This document shows, in pieces, positions 18,326 to 26,838 of a stretch of DNA of 64,000 bases (the first letter of the stretch is position 1; every line of letters begins with the position of its first letter). Under the pieces are notes generated by a model that saw only the letters and a list, made by a program, of their open reading frames with translations, was not told where the DNA came from and did not search any database. The translations under genes were made by a program, and so were the position numbers. The DNA is taken from positions 128,339-192,338 of the forward strand of contig NZ_JARDJI010000008.1 of assembly GCF_039907765.1 (NCBI RefSeq), in the 5' to 3' direction. Source of the DNA: Aminobacter sp039907765 (lineage in GTDB: Bacteria; Pseudomonadota; Alphaproteobacteria; Rhizobiales; Rhizobiaceae).

Positions 18326-19528
18326 TCAGGCCATCTGGCGGCGGCTCGCCTTGGCCAGTGTGGCCAGGGCGCCGAGGCAGACCACGCAAACCGGGAAAAC
18401 CAGCCAGTTCAGCATGTTCCAGCCATAGGCGTTGTAGACCGCACCCGACAGCAGGGAGGCCAGCGCCACGGCACCGAACAACACGAAATCGTGAAAGCCC
18501 TGCACCCTCGCCTTCTCCGAAGGGCGGTAGGCGGTGGCCACGATCGCGGTCGCGCCGATGAAGCCGAAGTTCCAGCCGAGCCCGAGCAGAATCAGGGCCG
18601 ACCAGAACTGCCAGAGCGCGATGCCCGACAGTGCCACGATGGCGCAGCCGATGAGCAGCAAGATGCCCAACCCCACCATGCGCTCGGGGCCGAAGCGCCG
18701 GATGAGGCTGCCGGTGAAGAAGCTCGGCCCGAACATGGCCATCACGTGCCACGAGATGCCGAGCGTCGCCTGGTCGGGCGAGAAGCCGCAGCCGACCATG
18801 GCGAGCGGCGCGCCGGTCATGACGAAGGTCATCAGCGTGTAGGTGCCGACCGCGCAGACCAGGGCGGCGGCGAAGCGCGGCTGGGTCACGATCTCCTTGA
18901 GCGGCCTGGCGTCCGCGGCGGCGGAATCCTGGTGCGCGTGCGCGCCTTCCGTCACCCGGAGGAAGGACAGGATGACGGCGCCGACCGCGGCGAGCCCGAT
19001 GATGGCCGCGAACGAACCCGCAAACATCACCGGCGCGAACAACTCGCGGGTGAAGATCACGATCTGCGGGCCGAGGATGGCAGTGATGATGCCGCCGGCA
19101 AGCACGAAGGAAATGGCGTTGGCCTTGAATTCAGGCGGGGCGTTGTCGGCCGCGGCGAAGCGGAACTGCTGGACGAAGGCACTGCCGGCGCCAAGCATCA
19201 GCAGACCGAACACGAAGAGCCAGAACTCGGCCCGGAACAGCGCCAGCGTCGCGATGGCGCCGCCGACGGCCGTCACGGCCGTGCCGAACATGAAGCCGCC
19301 GCGCTGGCCTAGGCTGCGGATGATGGCAGCGGCGGGAAGCGCGCCAAGCGCCATGCCCAGGCTGAAGCCAGTGATGGGAAGCGTCGCCAGCGACTTGTCT
19401 TCGCCGAGGAGGTAGAACCCAGCCAGGCCGCCAATCGAGAAGGAGATCGGCGCGGCCGAGCCTATGATGGCTTGCGATGCGGCGAGGATGTAGGCAGTTC
19501 GCCGCGCTTCGCGTTCGCCAACGGTCAT
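18326..19528 (-). CDS. MFS transporter
   Basis: 400 aa, twelve hydrophobic helices. Start ATG at 19528 overlaps the nusB stop by 4 bases, so it is translated from the ribH-nusB transcript. Motif A-like loop IRSLGQRGGFMFG (~70) and a symmetrical loop LIRRFGPERMVGLG (~270) mark the major facilitator fold; a His/Ala-rich cytoplasmic loop (TEGAHAHQDSAAADARPLKE) separates the halves. Substrate unknown. The linkage to riboflavin genes is suggestive but not proof of a flavin link. Confidence 0.85.
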   Translation of the reverse strand: MTVGEREARRTAYILAASQAIIGSAAPISFSIGGLAGFYLLGEDKSLATLPITGFSLGMALGALPAAAIIRSLGQRGGFMFGTAVTAVGGAIATLALFRAEFWLFVFGLLMLGAGSAFVQQFRFAAADNAPPEFKANAISFVLAGGIITAILGPQIVIFTRELFAPVMFAGSFAAIIGLAAVGAVILSFLRVTEGAHAHQDSAAADARPLKEIVTQPRFAAALVCAVGTYTLMTFVMTGAPLAMVGCGFSPDQATLGISWHVMAMFGPSFFTGSLIRRFGPERMVGLGILLLIGCAIVALSGIALWQFWSALILLGLGWNFGFIGATAIVATAYRPSEKARVQGFHDFVLFGAVALASLLSGAVYNAYGWNMLNWLVFPVCVVCLGALATLAKASRRQMA

Positions 19529-20025
19529 GTCGCGTCCTTGCCCTTGCCTTCGCCGCGCAGCTTGCGGGAAACGCGGTCGAGCACCGCATTGACGAGCTTG
19601 GGCTCGTCGTCCTCGTAGAAGGCCTTGGCGATGTCGACATATTCCGACACGATCACCGCCACCGGAACGTCCTGGCGCTTCATCAGTTCGTAGACGCCGG
19701 CGCGCAGAATGGCGCGCAGCGTGGAATCGAGGCGCGACAGCGGCCAGTCTTCGGTGAGCGCCTGGCGGATCACCGGATCGACGGTCTTCTGGTTCTCGAC
19801 CACGCCGGACAGGATGGCCCGGAACCACTGCGCGTCGGCCTCGCGGTAGAGCGCGCCGTCGACTTCCTTGCCGAGCCGGAAGGCCTCGTACTCGGCAGTG
19901 ATCTCGAGCAGGCCGCTGCCGGCCACGTCCATCTGGTAGAGCGCCTGGACGGCGGCGAGACGGGCCGCGCCGCGCTTGTTGGCGTGGCGGACGGCCGGCT
20001 GGCCCTTGTCTTCGGAAGAGCTCAC
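19525..20025 (-). CDS. nusB: Transcription antitermination protein NusB
   Basis: 166 aa, GTG start overlapping the ribH stop by 4 bases (GTGA). All-helical NusB fold: ANKRGAARLAAVQALYQMDV at the start, a middle RLDSTLRAILRAGVYELM and the C-terminal EYVDIAKAFYEDDEPKLVNA motif. NusB binds boxA with NusE (S10) in rRNA antitermination. The ribH-nusB order is conserved widely in bacteria. Confidence 0.96.
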   Translation of the reverse strand: MSSSEDKGQPAVRHANKRGAARLAAVQALYQMDVAGSGLLEITAEYEAFRLGKEVDGALYREADAQWFRAILSGVVENQKTVDPVIRQALTEDWPLSRLDSTLRAILRAGVYELMKRQDVPVAVIVSEYVDIAKAFYEDDEPKLVNAVLDRVSRKLRGEGKGKDAT

Positions 20026-20486
20026 GATCGGGCGGCTCCCAGTTTCTCGCGCACGGCGATCATGGTCAGCGCGGCACGGGCCGCGAAGCCGCCCTTGTCG
20101 CCTTCGCCGCGGCGGGCGCGCACCCAGGCCTGCTCGTCGTTTTCGGTGGTCAGGATGCCGTTGCCGACGGCGATCGACTCGGCGACCGAGAGATCCATCA
20201 GCGCGCGGGCGGATTCGTTGGCGACGATCTCGAAATGATAGGTCTCGCCGCGGATGACGGTGCCGAGCGCGACATAACCGTCATAGTGGGTGCCCTCGTC
20301 GTCGGCCGCATCGAGGGCAAAGGAGATCACGGCCGGAATTTCGAGCGCACCGGGCACGGTGACCACGTCATAGGAAGCGCCGGCTTCGTCGAGCGCGGCC
20401 TTGGCGCCGTCGAGCAGCGCGTCGGCGAGGTCGTCGTAGAAGCGCGCCTCGACGATGAGGAGCTTCAGTTTCTTGTCATTGGCCAT
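20022..20486 (-). CDS. ribH: 6,7-dimethyl-8-ribityllumazine synthase
   Basis: 154 aa. Lumazine synthase landmarks: VEARFYDDLADALLDGA, VPGALEIPAVISFA (~45-60), the GTVIRGETYHFEIVANESA loop with the catalytic His, and GILTTENDEQAWVRA. It condenses the ribityl-pyrimidinedione with dihydroxybutanone phosphate. It is separated from ribE by 116 bases without an obvious terminator and starts the ribH-nusB-MFS overlap chain. Confidence 0.97.
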   Translation of the reverse strand: MANDKKLKLLIVEARFYDDLADALLDGAKAALDEAGASYDVVTVPGALEIPAVISFALDAADDEGTHYDGYVALGTVIRGETYHFEIVANESARALMDLSVAESIAVGNGILTTENDEQAWVRARRGEGDKGGFAARAALTMIAVREKLGAARS

Positions 20487-20602
20487 GTTCGATCTCCGGC
20501 AGAGCCGGTCACTTAGGCCGAACCGGGGGAGTTCGCAAGCGAAGTGTTAAGGGCCAGAGCATGAAACCGCCGGCCGCCTTGCGCAAGCCGCTTGCGGTCG
20601 TC

Positions 20603-21220
20603 TCAGAGCCCTTCCCGGGCAGCGTCGGCGAGCCGCGCCGCATATCGCGCCATGGTGTCGACCTCGATGTTGATGCGGTCGCCGACCTTGCGTTCGCCCC
20701 AGGTCGTCACCCGCAGCGAATGGTGGATCAACAGCACGTCGAAACGCGTGCCCTCGACCTTGTTGACTGTCAGCGACGTGCCGTCGAGGGCAACCGAACC
20801 CTTGGGCGCGACGAACTTCGCCAATTCGCGTGGCGCCTCCAGCCGGAACCGCACCGCCTCGCCCTCGTCCTCGCGCGAAACGATCTCGGCCATGCCGTCG
20901 ACATGGCCCGAAACGATGTGCCCGCCAAGCTCGTCGCCGATCTTGAGCGCGCGTTCGAGGTTGATGCGGCGCCCGGCGGTCCACTCGCTCGCGGTAGTGA
21001 GGCGCAAGGCCTCCTCCCAGGCTTCGACCTCGAACCAGCGGGCGTTGGACGCCTCTTCCGGCAGCCTGACGACGGTCAGGCAGACCCCCGAGCAGGCGAT
21101 CGAAGCGCCGATGTCGATAGTCCTGGGATCGTAGGCCGTATCGATGCGCAGGCGCACGCCCTGGTCGAGCGGAGCGGTGGACGCAACGGTCCCCACGTCG
21201 GTGACGATCCCGGTGAACAT
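20603..21220 (-). CDS. ribE: Riboflavin synthase, alpha chain
   Basis: 205 aa from the ATG at 21220 (MFTGIVTDVGTV, the invariant N-terminus); the frame runs six codons further up but that is not a start. Two lumazine-binding barrels are present, each with a recognisable core: ACSGVCLTVV (~45) and VALDGTSLTVNKVEG (~140). Start and ribD stop share a base (TGATG), so translation is coupled. It dismutates two dimethylribityllumazines to riboflavin. Confidence 0.97.
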   Translation of the reverse strand: MFTGIVTDVGTVASTAPLDQGVRLRIDTAYDPRTIDIGASIACSGVCLTVVRLPEEASNARWFEVEAWEEALRLTTASEWTAGRRINLERALKIGDELGGHIVSGHVDGMAEIVSREDEGEAVRFRLEAPRELAKFVAPKGSVALDGTSLTVNKVEGTRFDVLLIHHSLRVTTWGERKVGDRINIEVDTMARYAARLADAAREGL

Positions 21221-22344
21221 CAGATATCCCTTATCCATTCGGCGAAGCCGTCCTCGGCGTAGCGCGCCTCGTGCACCAGCCGGAACCCTGCCGGTATATG
21301 GTCGCGGCCGATCGGCGCCGCAATGCCGTCCGAGCCGATCGCCTCGGGGCCGTAGAACAGCGCGATCCTGTCGACCAGCCCGTCCTCGAGGAACGCGCGC
21401 GCCGTATCCGCCCCGCCCTCGACGATGATGCGCGACATGCCCTGATTGGCCAGGTCCTCGAGCAGTTCGGGCAGCGCGACCCGCCCGTCATAGCTCTCGG
21501 TCGCCAGAAACTTCACGCCGGCGCGTTCGAGCTCGGCCCGGTTGGCCGGGTCGCCCTCCTCGCAGGTGGCCACCAGCACGGGCACGTCGAGCGCCGAGCG
21601 GGCCAGCTTCGAGGCCGCGGGCAGACGGGTCAGCCTGTCGAGCACGATCCGAGCCGGCGACCGCGTCCTGAGGCCCGGCAGGCGCACGGTGAGCTCGGGA
21701 TCGTCGGCGATTGCCGTGCCGATGCCGATCAGGATCGCGTCGCATTCGGCGCGCATGACGTGGACCTGGCGCCGCGCCACCTCGCCGGTGATTTCGATCT
21801 GCCCCTCGCCTCGCCGGCCGATCATGCCGTCGGCGGAAAGCGCAAGCTTCAGAATCACTTCCGGCCGCTTGTTGACGGATCGATTCAGGTAGCCGGCCAG
21901 CTGGTCGGCCGCCTCGGCGGCCAGCACCCGCTCCCTGACCTCGATGCCGGCGGTACGCAGGATGGCGTAGCCGTTGCCCGACACGCGGGGGTCGGGATCG
22001 CTGGCCGCGCCGACGACGCGCGTTATGCCGGCGCTGACGAGCGCATTGGCGCATGGCGGCGTGCGGCCATGATGGGCGCAGGGCTCGAGCGTCACATAGG
22101 CGGTGGCGCCGCGCGCCAGCTCGCCGGCTTCGGCGAGCGCCTGCGGCTCGGCATGGGGCCGCCCGCCGATGGCAGTGACGCCCCTGCCCACGATGACCGG
22201 ACCGTTGCCGTCGTCGCGGACGATCAGCGTACCGACGGAAGGATTGGTCGAAGTGAGGCCAAGATGCCGGCGCGCGTAACGGATCGCGGCTGCCATGAAG
22301 CGGCGATCGATGCGGTCCTGCTCAGGCGTGGTCGTTCCGGGCAT
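21220..22344 (-). CDS. ribD: Bifunctional diaminohydroxyphosphoribosylaminopyrimidine deaminase / 5-amino-6-(5-phosphoribosylamino)uracil reductase
   Basis: 374 aa. The N-terminal deaminase domain has the zinc site HAEPQAL (~60) and the LEPCAHHGRTPPCANAL (~90). The C-terminal reductase begins near RPEVILKLALSADGMIG (~155) and has IVEGGADTARAFLEDGLVDR (~320). It carries out the second and third steps of riboflavin synthesis. It lies 3 bases after nrdR, and the nrdR-ribD-ribE order is the standard one. Confidence 0.97.
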   Translation of the reverse strand: MPGTTTPEQDRIDRRFMAAAIRYARRHLGLTSTNPSVGTLIVRDDGNGPVIVGRGVTAIGGRPHAEPQALAEAGELARGATAYVTLEPCAHHGRTPPCANALVSAGITRVVGAASDPDPRVSGNGYAILRTAGIEVRERVLAAEAADQLAGYLNRSVNKRPEVILKLALSADGMIGRRGEGQIEITGEVARRQVHVMRAECDAILIGIGTAIADDPELTVRLPGLRTRSPARIVLDRLTRLPAASKLARSALDVPVLVATCEEGDPANRAELERAGVKFLATESYDGRVALPELLEDLANQGMSRIIVEGGADTARAFLEDGLVDRIALFYGPEAIGSDGIAAPIGRDHIPAGFRLVHEARYAEDGFAEWIRDI

Positions 22345-22347
22345 GGC

Positions 22348-22812
22348 TCAGCCGGCGTCCTCGTCGCCCTTCAGTTCGCCGAGCACCTCGTGGAAGTCCT
22401 TGGCCTCGCGAAAATTGCGGTAGACGGAGGCGAACCGCACATAGGCGACGTCGTCGAGCGACTTCAGCGCCTCCATGACCAGCCGGCCGATCTCGCCGGA
22501 GGGGATTTCGCTTTCGCCCGAGCTTTCGAGCTGGCGGACGATGCCGGTGACGGCGCGCTCGATGCGCTCGGGATCGACGTTGCGCTTGCGCACGGCGATC
22601 TCGACCGAGCGGGCGAGCTTGTCGCGGTCGAAGGGAACCTTGCGGCCCGATTTCTTGACCACCACCAGGTCGCGCAGTTGCACGCGCTCGAAGGTGGTGA
22701 AGCGGCCGCCGCATACCGGGCAGATGCGCCGCCGGCGGATGGCCGCGCCGTCCTCGGCGGGACGCGAGTCCTTCACCTGCGTGTCTTCAGACTGGCAATA
22801 GGGGCAGCGCAT
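22348..22812 (-). CDS. nrdR: Transcriptional repressor NrdR
   Basis: 154 aa from ATG at 22812. The N-terminal zinc ribbon has CPYCQSEDTQVKDSR and RRICPVCGGRFTTFER (two CxxC pairs), and an ATP-cone domain follows (VVKKSGRKVPFDRDKL). NrdR represses ribonucleotide reductase genes in response to ATP/dATP. It sits between glyA and ribD, after the glyA terminator, with 3 bases to ribD. Confidence 0.97.
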   Translation of the reverse strand: MRCPYCQSEDTQVKDSRPAEDGAAIRRRRICPVCGGRFTTFERVQLRDLVVVKKSGRKVPFDRDKLARSVEIAVRKRNVDPERIERAVTGIVRQLESSGESEIPSGEIGRLVMEALKSLDDVAYVRFASVYRNFREAKDFHEVLGELKGDEDAG

Positions 22813-22872
22813 CGTTCGGCCTTGTCTTCGAATCCCGTCCGCGAAAGGCTTAAAGCATGATCCGCAAAAGCA

Positions 22873-22908
22873 GAAGCCCCATCCCGGGCAGCCGGGACGG
22901 GGCTTCGC
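22873..22908 (-). terminator. Terminator of glyA
   Basis: GAAGCCCCATCCCGG (22873-22887) and CCGGGACGGGGCTTC (22892-22906) form a 15-base stem with one mismatch. On the minus strand it follows the glyA stop by about 30 bases and is trailed by TTCTGCTTTTGC. Confidence 0.8.
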
Positions 22909-22938
22909 CATTGATGTCGCGCCCGAGGGCGCTCGGGC

Positions 22939-24240
22939 TCAACCCAGATACGGATAGAGCGGGAAGCGCTCGGTCAGACTGACGACCTTCTGCTTGACGG
23001 CAGCTTCAACCGCAGCGTTGCCCTCGTCGGAATTCGCAACCTTGAGCCCGTCCAGGACTTCCGCGATCAGCTGGCCGATCTCGCGGAACTCGGCTTCGCC
23101 GAAGCCGCGGGTGGTGCCCGCCGGCGTGCCGAGACGGACACCGGAGGTGACGAAGGGCTTCTCCGGATCGAAGGGGATGCCGTTCTTGTTGCAGGTGATG
23201 TTGGCGCGGCCGAGAGCCGCCTCGGCGCGCTTGCCGGTGGCGTTCTTGGGACGCAGGTCGACCAGCATCAGGTGGTTGTCGGTGCCGCCCGAGACGATGT
23301 CGAGGCCGGTTTCCTTGAGGCTCTCGGCGAGCGCCTTGGCGTTGGCCGCGACGTTCTGGGCGTAGGTCTTGAATTCGGGCTTCAGCGCCTCGCCGAAGGC
23401 CACGGCCTTGGCGGCGATGACGTGCATCAGCGGGCCGCCCTGCAGGCCGGGGAACACCGCCGAATTCATCTTCTTGGCGATTTCCTCGTCATTGGTGAGG
23501 ATCATGCCGCCGCGCGGGCCGCGCAGCGACTTGTGCGTGGTCGTGGTGACCACATGCGCATGCGGCAGCGGCGACGGGTGCACGCCACCGGCGACGAGGC
23601 CGGCGATGTGGGCCATGTCGACCATCAGATAGGCGCCGATGGAATCGGCGATCTCGCGGAAGCGCTGCCAGTCCCAGATACGCGAATAGGCGGTGCCGCC
23701 GGCAAGGATGAGCTTGGGGTTGTGGGCATGGGCCAGGCGCTCGATCTCGTCCATGTCGAGCAGGTGGTCGTCCTTGCGCACGCCGTAGGAGACGACCTTG
23801 AACCACTTGCCGGACATGTTGACCGGCGAGCCGTGGGTCAGGTGGCCGCCCGAATTCAGGTCGAGGCCCATGAAGGTGTCGCCCGGCTGCAGCAGGCCCA
23901 GGAACACGGCCTGGTTCATCTGGCTGCCGGAATTGGGCTGGACGTTGGCGAACTTGCAGTCGAACAGCTTCTTGGCGCGCTCGATGGCGAGTTCCTCGGC
24001 CACGTCGACGTACTGGCAGCCGCCGTAGTAGCGCTTGCCCGGGTAACCCTCGGCATATTTGTTGGTCATGATCGAGCCCTGCGCCTCGAGAACGGCGCGG
24101 GAAACGATGTTTTCCGACGCGATCAGTTCGATCTCATGGCGCTGGCGACCGAGCTCATTGCGGATCGAGCCGAAAATCTCCGGATCGGACTCCGAAAGCG
24201 GGGTGCCAAAGAAGGATTCGAGGTTTTTGGAGACGGCCAT
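22939..24240 (-). CDS. glyA: Serine hydroxymethyltransferase
   Basis: 433 aa from the ATG at 24240 (MAVSKNLESFFGTPL), with AAGGA 11 bases upstream; the frame continues up to 24300 without support. PLP site VTTTTHKSLRGPRGGMI (Lys ~242), NVQPNSGSQMNQAVF (~105) and GGTDNHLMLVDLR (~345) are present. It interconverts serine and glycine with tetrahydrofolate, feeding one-carbon metabolism. It stands between two terminators, so it is probably monocistronic. Confidence 0.97.
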   Translation of the reverse strand: MAVSKNLESFFGTPLSESDPEIFGSIRNELGRQRHEIELIASENIVSRAVLEAQGSIMTNKYAEGYPGKRYYGGCQYVDVAEELAIERAKKLFDCKFANVQPNSGSQMNQAVFLGLLQPGDTFMGLDLNSGGHLTHGSPVNMSGKWFKVVSYGVRKDDHLLDMDEIERLAHAHNPKLILAGGTAYSRIWDWQRFREIADSIGAYLMVDMAHIAGLVAGGVHPSPLPHAHVVTTTTHKSLRGPRGGMILTNDEEIAKKMNSAVFPGLQGGPLMHVIAAKAVAFGEALKPEFKTYAQNVAANAKALAESLKETGLDIVSGGTDNHLMLVDLRPKNATGKRAEAALGRANITCNKNGIPFDPEKPFVTSGVRLGTPAGTTRGFGEAEFREIGQLIAEVLDGLKVANSDEGNAAVEAAVKQKVVSLTERFPLYPYLG

Positions 24241-24364
24241 CGGCAATTGATCCTTGCTGTCCGGTGGGGGCATCGTGGAGGTTCGGCGGGGCATTAACAC
24301 ACTTGCCCCTGCGTCGCCACGCGAAGTGCGAAATTTCGTGGTCGCATTTGGACCGACAGCAAAA

Positions 24365-24395
24365 AAGGCCGCCCCGGGGGGGGGGGCGGCCTTTT
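24365..24395 (-). terminator. Terminator of the L,D-transpeptidase gene, with an 11-G run
   Basis: AAAGGCCGCCCC and GGGGCGGCCTTT form a 12-bp stem whose loop is filled by a homopolymer (G at 24376-24386 on the plus strand). On the minus strand a run of six T follows. The run length may be unstable or misread. Confidence 0.85.
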
Positions 24396-24426
24396 CTCAG
24401 CTTTTCCGAATTGCCAGGCGATCGGC

Positions 24427-25680
24427 TCAGAGCGCCGAGGTCATCTGCAGTTCGTCGACCCCGTCGCGGCCATAGATGTCGTCGCGGAACTGGACGACGC
24501 CATCGCCGGTGGACCAGGCGGAGATGTAGGTGAAGTAGACCGGCACCGGATTGGTGACGGGGACCGGCGTGTTCTCGCCCGACTTGATGGTCTGCTCGAA
24601 ATGCTGGCGGCTCCAGCCCGGCGTATCGCGGAGGATCCAGGTCACCAGGTCGCGGACGTTCTGGACGCGCACGCAGCCCGAGGAATCAAAGCGCATCAGC
24701 TTGTCGAACAGGCTCTGCTGCGGCGTGTCGTGCATGTAGACGCCATCGGGGCTCGGGAAGTTGATCTTCACCGACGCCATGGCGTTGATGGCGCCCGGAT
24801 CCTGGCGGAACAGGTACTTGGCGGCCTCTTCCGTCGACCAGTCGACGGTCATCGGATCGACCTCGCTGCCGTCCGGCGCGATGAGGCGGATCTTGCTCTT
24901 GGTCAGATACTCGGGATCCTTGCGCATCAGCGGGATGATGTCCTTGCGGACGATCGAGACCGGCGCATTCCAGTACGGGTTGACGACGATCTCGTTGATC
25001 TTCGAGGCAACGATCGGCGTCTGCCGGTCGACCTTGCCGACGATCGCCGTATGGCGGAGCACGACGCGGTCGCCCTCGACGGCCTCGATCTGGGCCGCCG
25101 GGATGTTGACGTTCACGTAGCGTTCGCCAAGCTGGCCGGCCTGCGCCTGGAGGCGCTGGAGGTTGGTCTCGAGCTGGCCGAGGCGCACCTGGGCGCTGAC
25201 ATTCATGGCAGCATAGGTGTACTGGCCCATGACGCCGTCGGACGGCAGGCCATGACGGGCCTGGAAGCGCTTGAGCGCCGCGTCGACATAGGTGTCGAAC
25301 GAGTTGGAGATGCCGGCGCGCGGCGACAGGTCGCCGGACACCATCAGGCGCTGGCGCAGGATCGCGACATCGGGATCGTCCACGCCGAGCTGAAGCTTCT
25401 TGGTCGCCGGCACGACGGGCCAGCCGCCCTGGGCGACGACGTTCTGGTACTGGGCGATGGCCTGCTGGACGAAGCCGACCGTCTGGGGCGAAAAGATCGG
25501 CAGCGTGGTGGCGACCTTGCCGCCCTGGGTCACGCGCGCATCGAACTCGTCGTCCCAGTTGCCGCGGCGCGACGAGCCGAGCACCTCACCGATCACGTCC
25601 TGGGCACTTGCGGCGCCCGACAAGGCTGCCATGGCGATAGCACCGGCACCGGAGAGAAAGAAACGGCGACTTGTTTTCAT
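24427..25680 (-). CDS. L,D-transpeptidase (YkuD domain, YcbB/LdtD-like)
   Basis: 417 aa from ATG at 25680; an ATG at 25695 is also in frame. The N-terminus SRRFFLSGAGAIAMAALSGA reads as a twin-arginine signal (S-R-R-x-F-L) with AxA cleavage near SAQD. A peptidoglycan-binding-like segment follows (DPDVAILRQRLMVSGDL, GLPSDGVMGQYTYAAMNV, ~95-165). The YkuD catalytic motif is VYMHDTPQQSLFD plus RFDSSGCVRVQNVRDL (catalytic Cys ~345). Such enzymes make 3-3 peptidoglycan cross-links or attach proteins to the wall in the periplasm. An LdtR-like regulator gene lies 430 bases upstream on the same strand. Confidence 0.93.
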   Translation of the reverse strand: MKTSRRFFLSGAGAIAMAALSGAASAQDVIGEVLGSSRRGNWDDEFDARVTQGGKVATTLPIFSPQTVGFVQQAIAQYQNVVAQGGWPVVPATKKLQLGVDDPDVAILRQRLMVSGDLSPRAGISNSFDTYVDAALKRFQARHGLPSDGVMGQYTYAAMNVSAQVRLGQLETNLQRLQAQAGQLGERYVNVNIPAAQIEAVEGDRVVLRHTAIVGKVDRQTPIVASKINEIVVNPYWNAPVSIVRKDIIPLMRKDPEYLTKSKIRLIAPDGSEVDPMTVDWSTEEAAKYLFRQDPGAINAMASVKINFPSPDGVYMHDTPQQSLFDKLMRFDSSGCVRVQNVRDLVTWILRDTPGWSRQHFEQTIKSGENTPVPVTNPVPVYFTYISAWSTGDGVVQFRDDIYGRDGVDELQMTSAL

Positions 25681-25933
25681 GGGCGTCCCAGACATTTTCG
25701 CGCAACTTCAAGGGCAGGAGAATATCCCGCAACGGTATGACGGCCATGCTTAACAATTAGCCAACCATAACCCGGAACAGCCCGCGCCCGAAACGCGGCA
25801 TCGACGACCGGATTGCTGACGGCCACATAAAGGCAGCTACTGGCACATCACAGATCGCTTTCGGTTTTCACCCGAATATGGCGGCAACATGGCTATGCCG
25901 CCCCAACGGCCGGCAACATTACAGAAAAAGGAA

Positions 25934-25960
25934 GGGCCGGTGCATTTCTGCAACCGGCCC
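25934..25960 (-). terminator. Terminator-like hairpin downstream of the ldtR-like gene
   Basis: GGGCCGGT (25934-25941) pairs with ACCGGCCC (25953-25960), with inner TGCA/TGCA pairing. On the minus strand it is followed by TTCCTTTTTC, a good termination tail. Confidence 0.7.
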
Positions 25961-26020
25961 AGCGACTGGAGGGTCGTTCCTTCGGATGGCTCGGCCAGGC
26001 TCGCCTGTGGCAGCGAGAGA

Positions 26021-26079
26021 GGGGCAATAGGGCAACAGGTCGGGATGCCTGCTTCGCTGCCCTGTTCCCCTATTGCCCC
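26021..26079. repeat. 19-base inverted repeat, arms matching at 18 of 19
   Basis: The left arm (26021-26039) begins GGGGCAATAGGG; the right arm (26061-26079) is its complement except for one position. The loop is 21 bases. It lies 30 bases after the ldtR-like stop, before the T-tailed hairpin. It could be an mRNA 3' stabiliser or a repeat-family element. Confidence 0.75.
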
Positions 26080-26108
26080 GCTCCCCGCCACAAGCGGCGG
26101 CCGTTGTG

Positions 26109-26624
26109 TCACATCCGGTAAGCGATGGTGTCGTTCCAGAAGCGGTCGAGGCGCTGCAGGGCCCGGTTCATCTGCTTGAATTCGTCGGTGTTGATGCCGC
26201 CGACCTGCTCGATCGAGCCGACATGGCGCTCGTAGAGACCGGCCACGACCTCGGCCACTTCCTGGCCCTTCGGTGTCAGACTGACGCGGACCGAGCGACG
26301 GTCGATGCGCGAGCGCTGGTGGTTGATGAAGTCGAGCTCGACCAGCTTCTTGAGGTTGTAAGAGACATTCGAGCCGAGATAGTAGCCGCGGGAACGCAGT
26401 TCACCGGCGGTCAGCTCGGCGTTGCCGATGTTGAACAGCAGCAACGCCTGGATCGCGTTGATGTCGCTGCGGCCGTTGCGATCGAACTCATCCTTGACAA
26501 CGTCAAGTAGACGGCGATGCAGTCTCTCGACCAGCTGGAGCGATTCCAAGTAAAGAGAACGGATCGCCTCGTTACGATCCTCGGAATTCATGACGGGCTT
26601 GGCCGCCTGACGCGAAGTGATCAT
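26109..26624 (-). CDS. ldtR: MarR family regulator, LdtR-like
   Basis: 171 aa. Winged-helix core INAIQALLLFNIGNAELTAG, recognition helix GSNVSYNLKKLVELDFINHQ and wing RSRIDRRSVRVSLTPKGQEV. The YYLGSNVSYNLKKL region and the placement upstream of an L,D-transpeptidase match LdtR, studied in Liberibacter asiaticus and Sinorhizobium as an activator of the transpeptidase and of osmotic-stress tolerance. The assignment combines family and context and was not tested by alignment. A GCTTAACAA word occurs upstream of both genes. Confidence 0.85.
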   Translation of the reverse strand: MITSRQAAKPVMNSEDRNEAIRSLYLESLQLVERLHRRLLDVVKDEFDRNGRSDINAIQALLLFNIGNAELTAGELRSRGYYLGSNVSYNLKKLVELDFINHQRSRIDRRSVRVSLTPKGQEVAEVVAGLYERHVGSIEQVGGINTDEFKQMNRALQRLDRFWNDTIAYRM

Positions 26625-26838
26625 TGTTTTTGCCTCTCGTTTGTCGCCTGGTGAGTTTTTGTTTTGATCTCACCTTGAGCGCGAACTTATCGAATACCCA
26701 TAAAATTCGACTTAAACGTCAGGCTTAACAAGGGCTTACCAGCCACTGGTTTCGAAAGAGGGTTAACGAAAGCCCCTCCGAGTAAGAAAAATTAACCTTG
26801 AATTTTACGGAATGGTCCGCAACGCCTTGAACGCGTTG

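Larger units (their letters stand above)
25681..26108. other. 428-base gene-free region between ldt and ldtR-like gene
   Basis: No credible ORF. It holds two hairpins (25934-25960 and 26021-26079) on the ldtR side and an AT-richer stretch near the transpeptidase start with GCTTAACAA at 25748-25756. It is most likely the ldtR terminator region plus the transpeptidase promoter. Confidence 0.6.

Noticed and set aside
20487..20602. FMN riboswitch near the riboflavin genes
   Set aside because: The 116-base spacer shows none of the conserved RFN-element segments I know, and upstream spacers of ribD and nrdR are too short.
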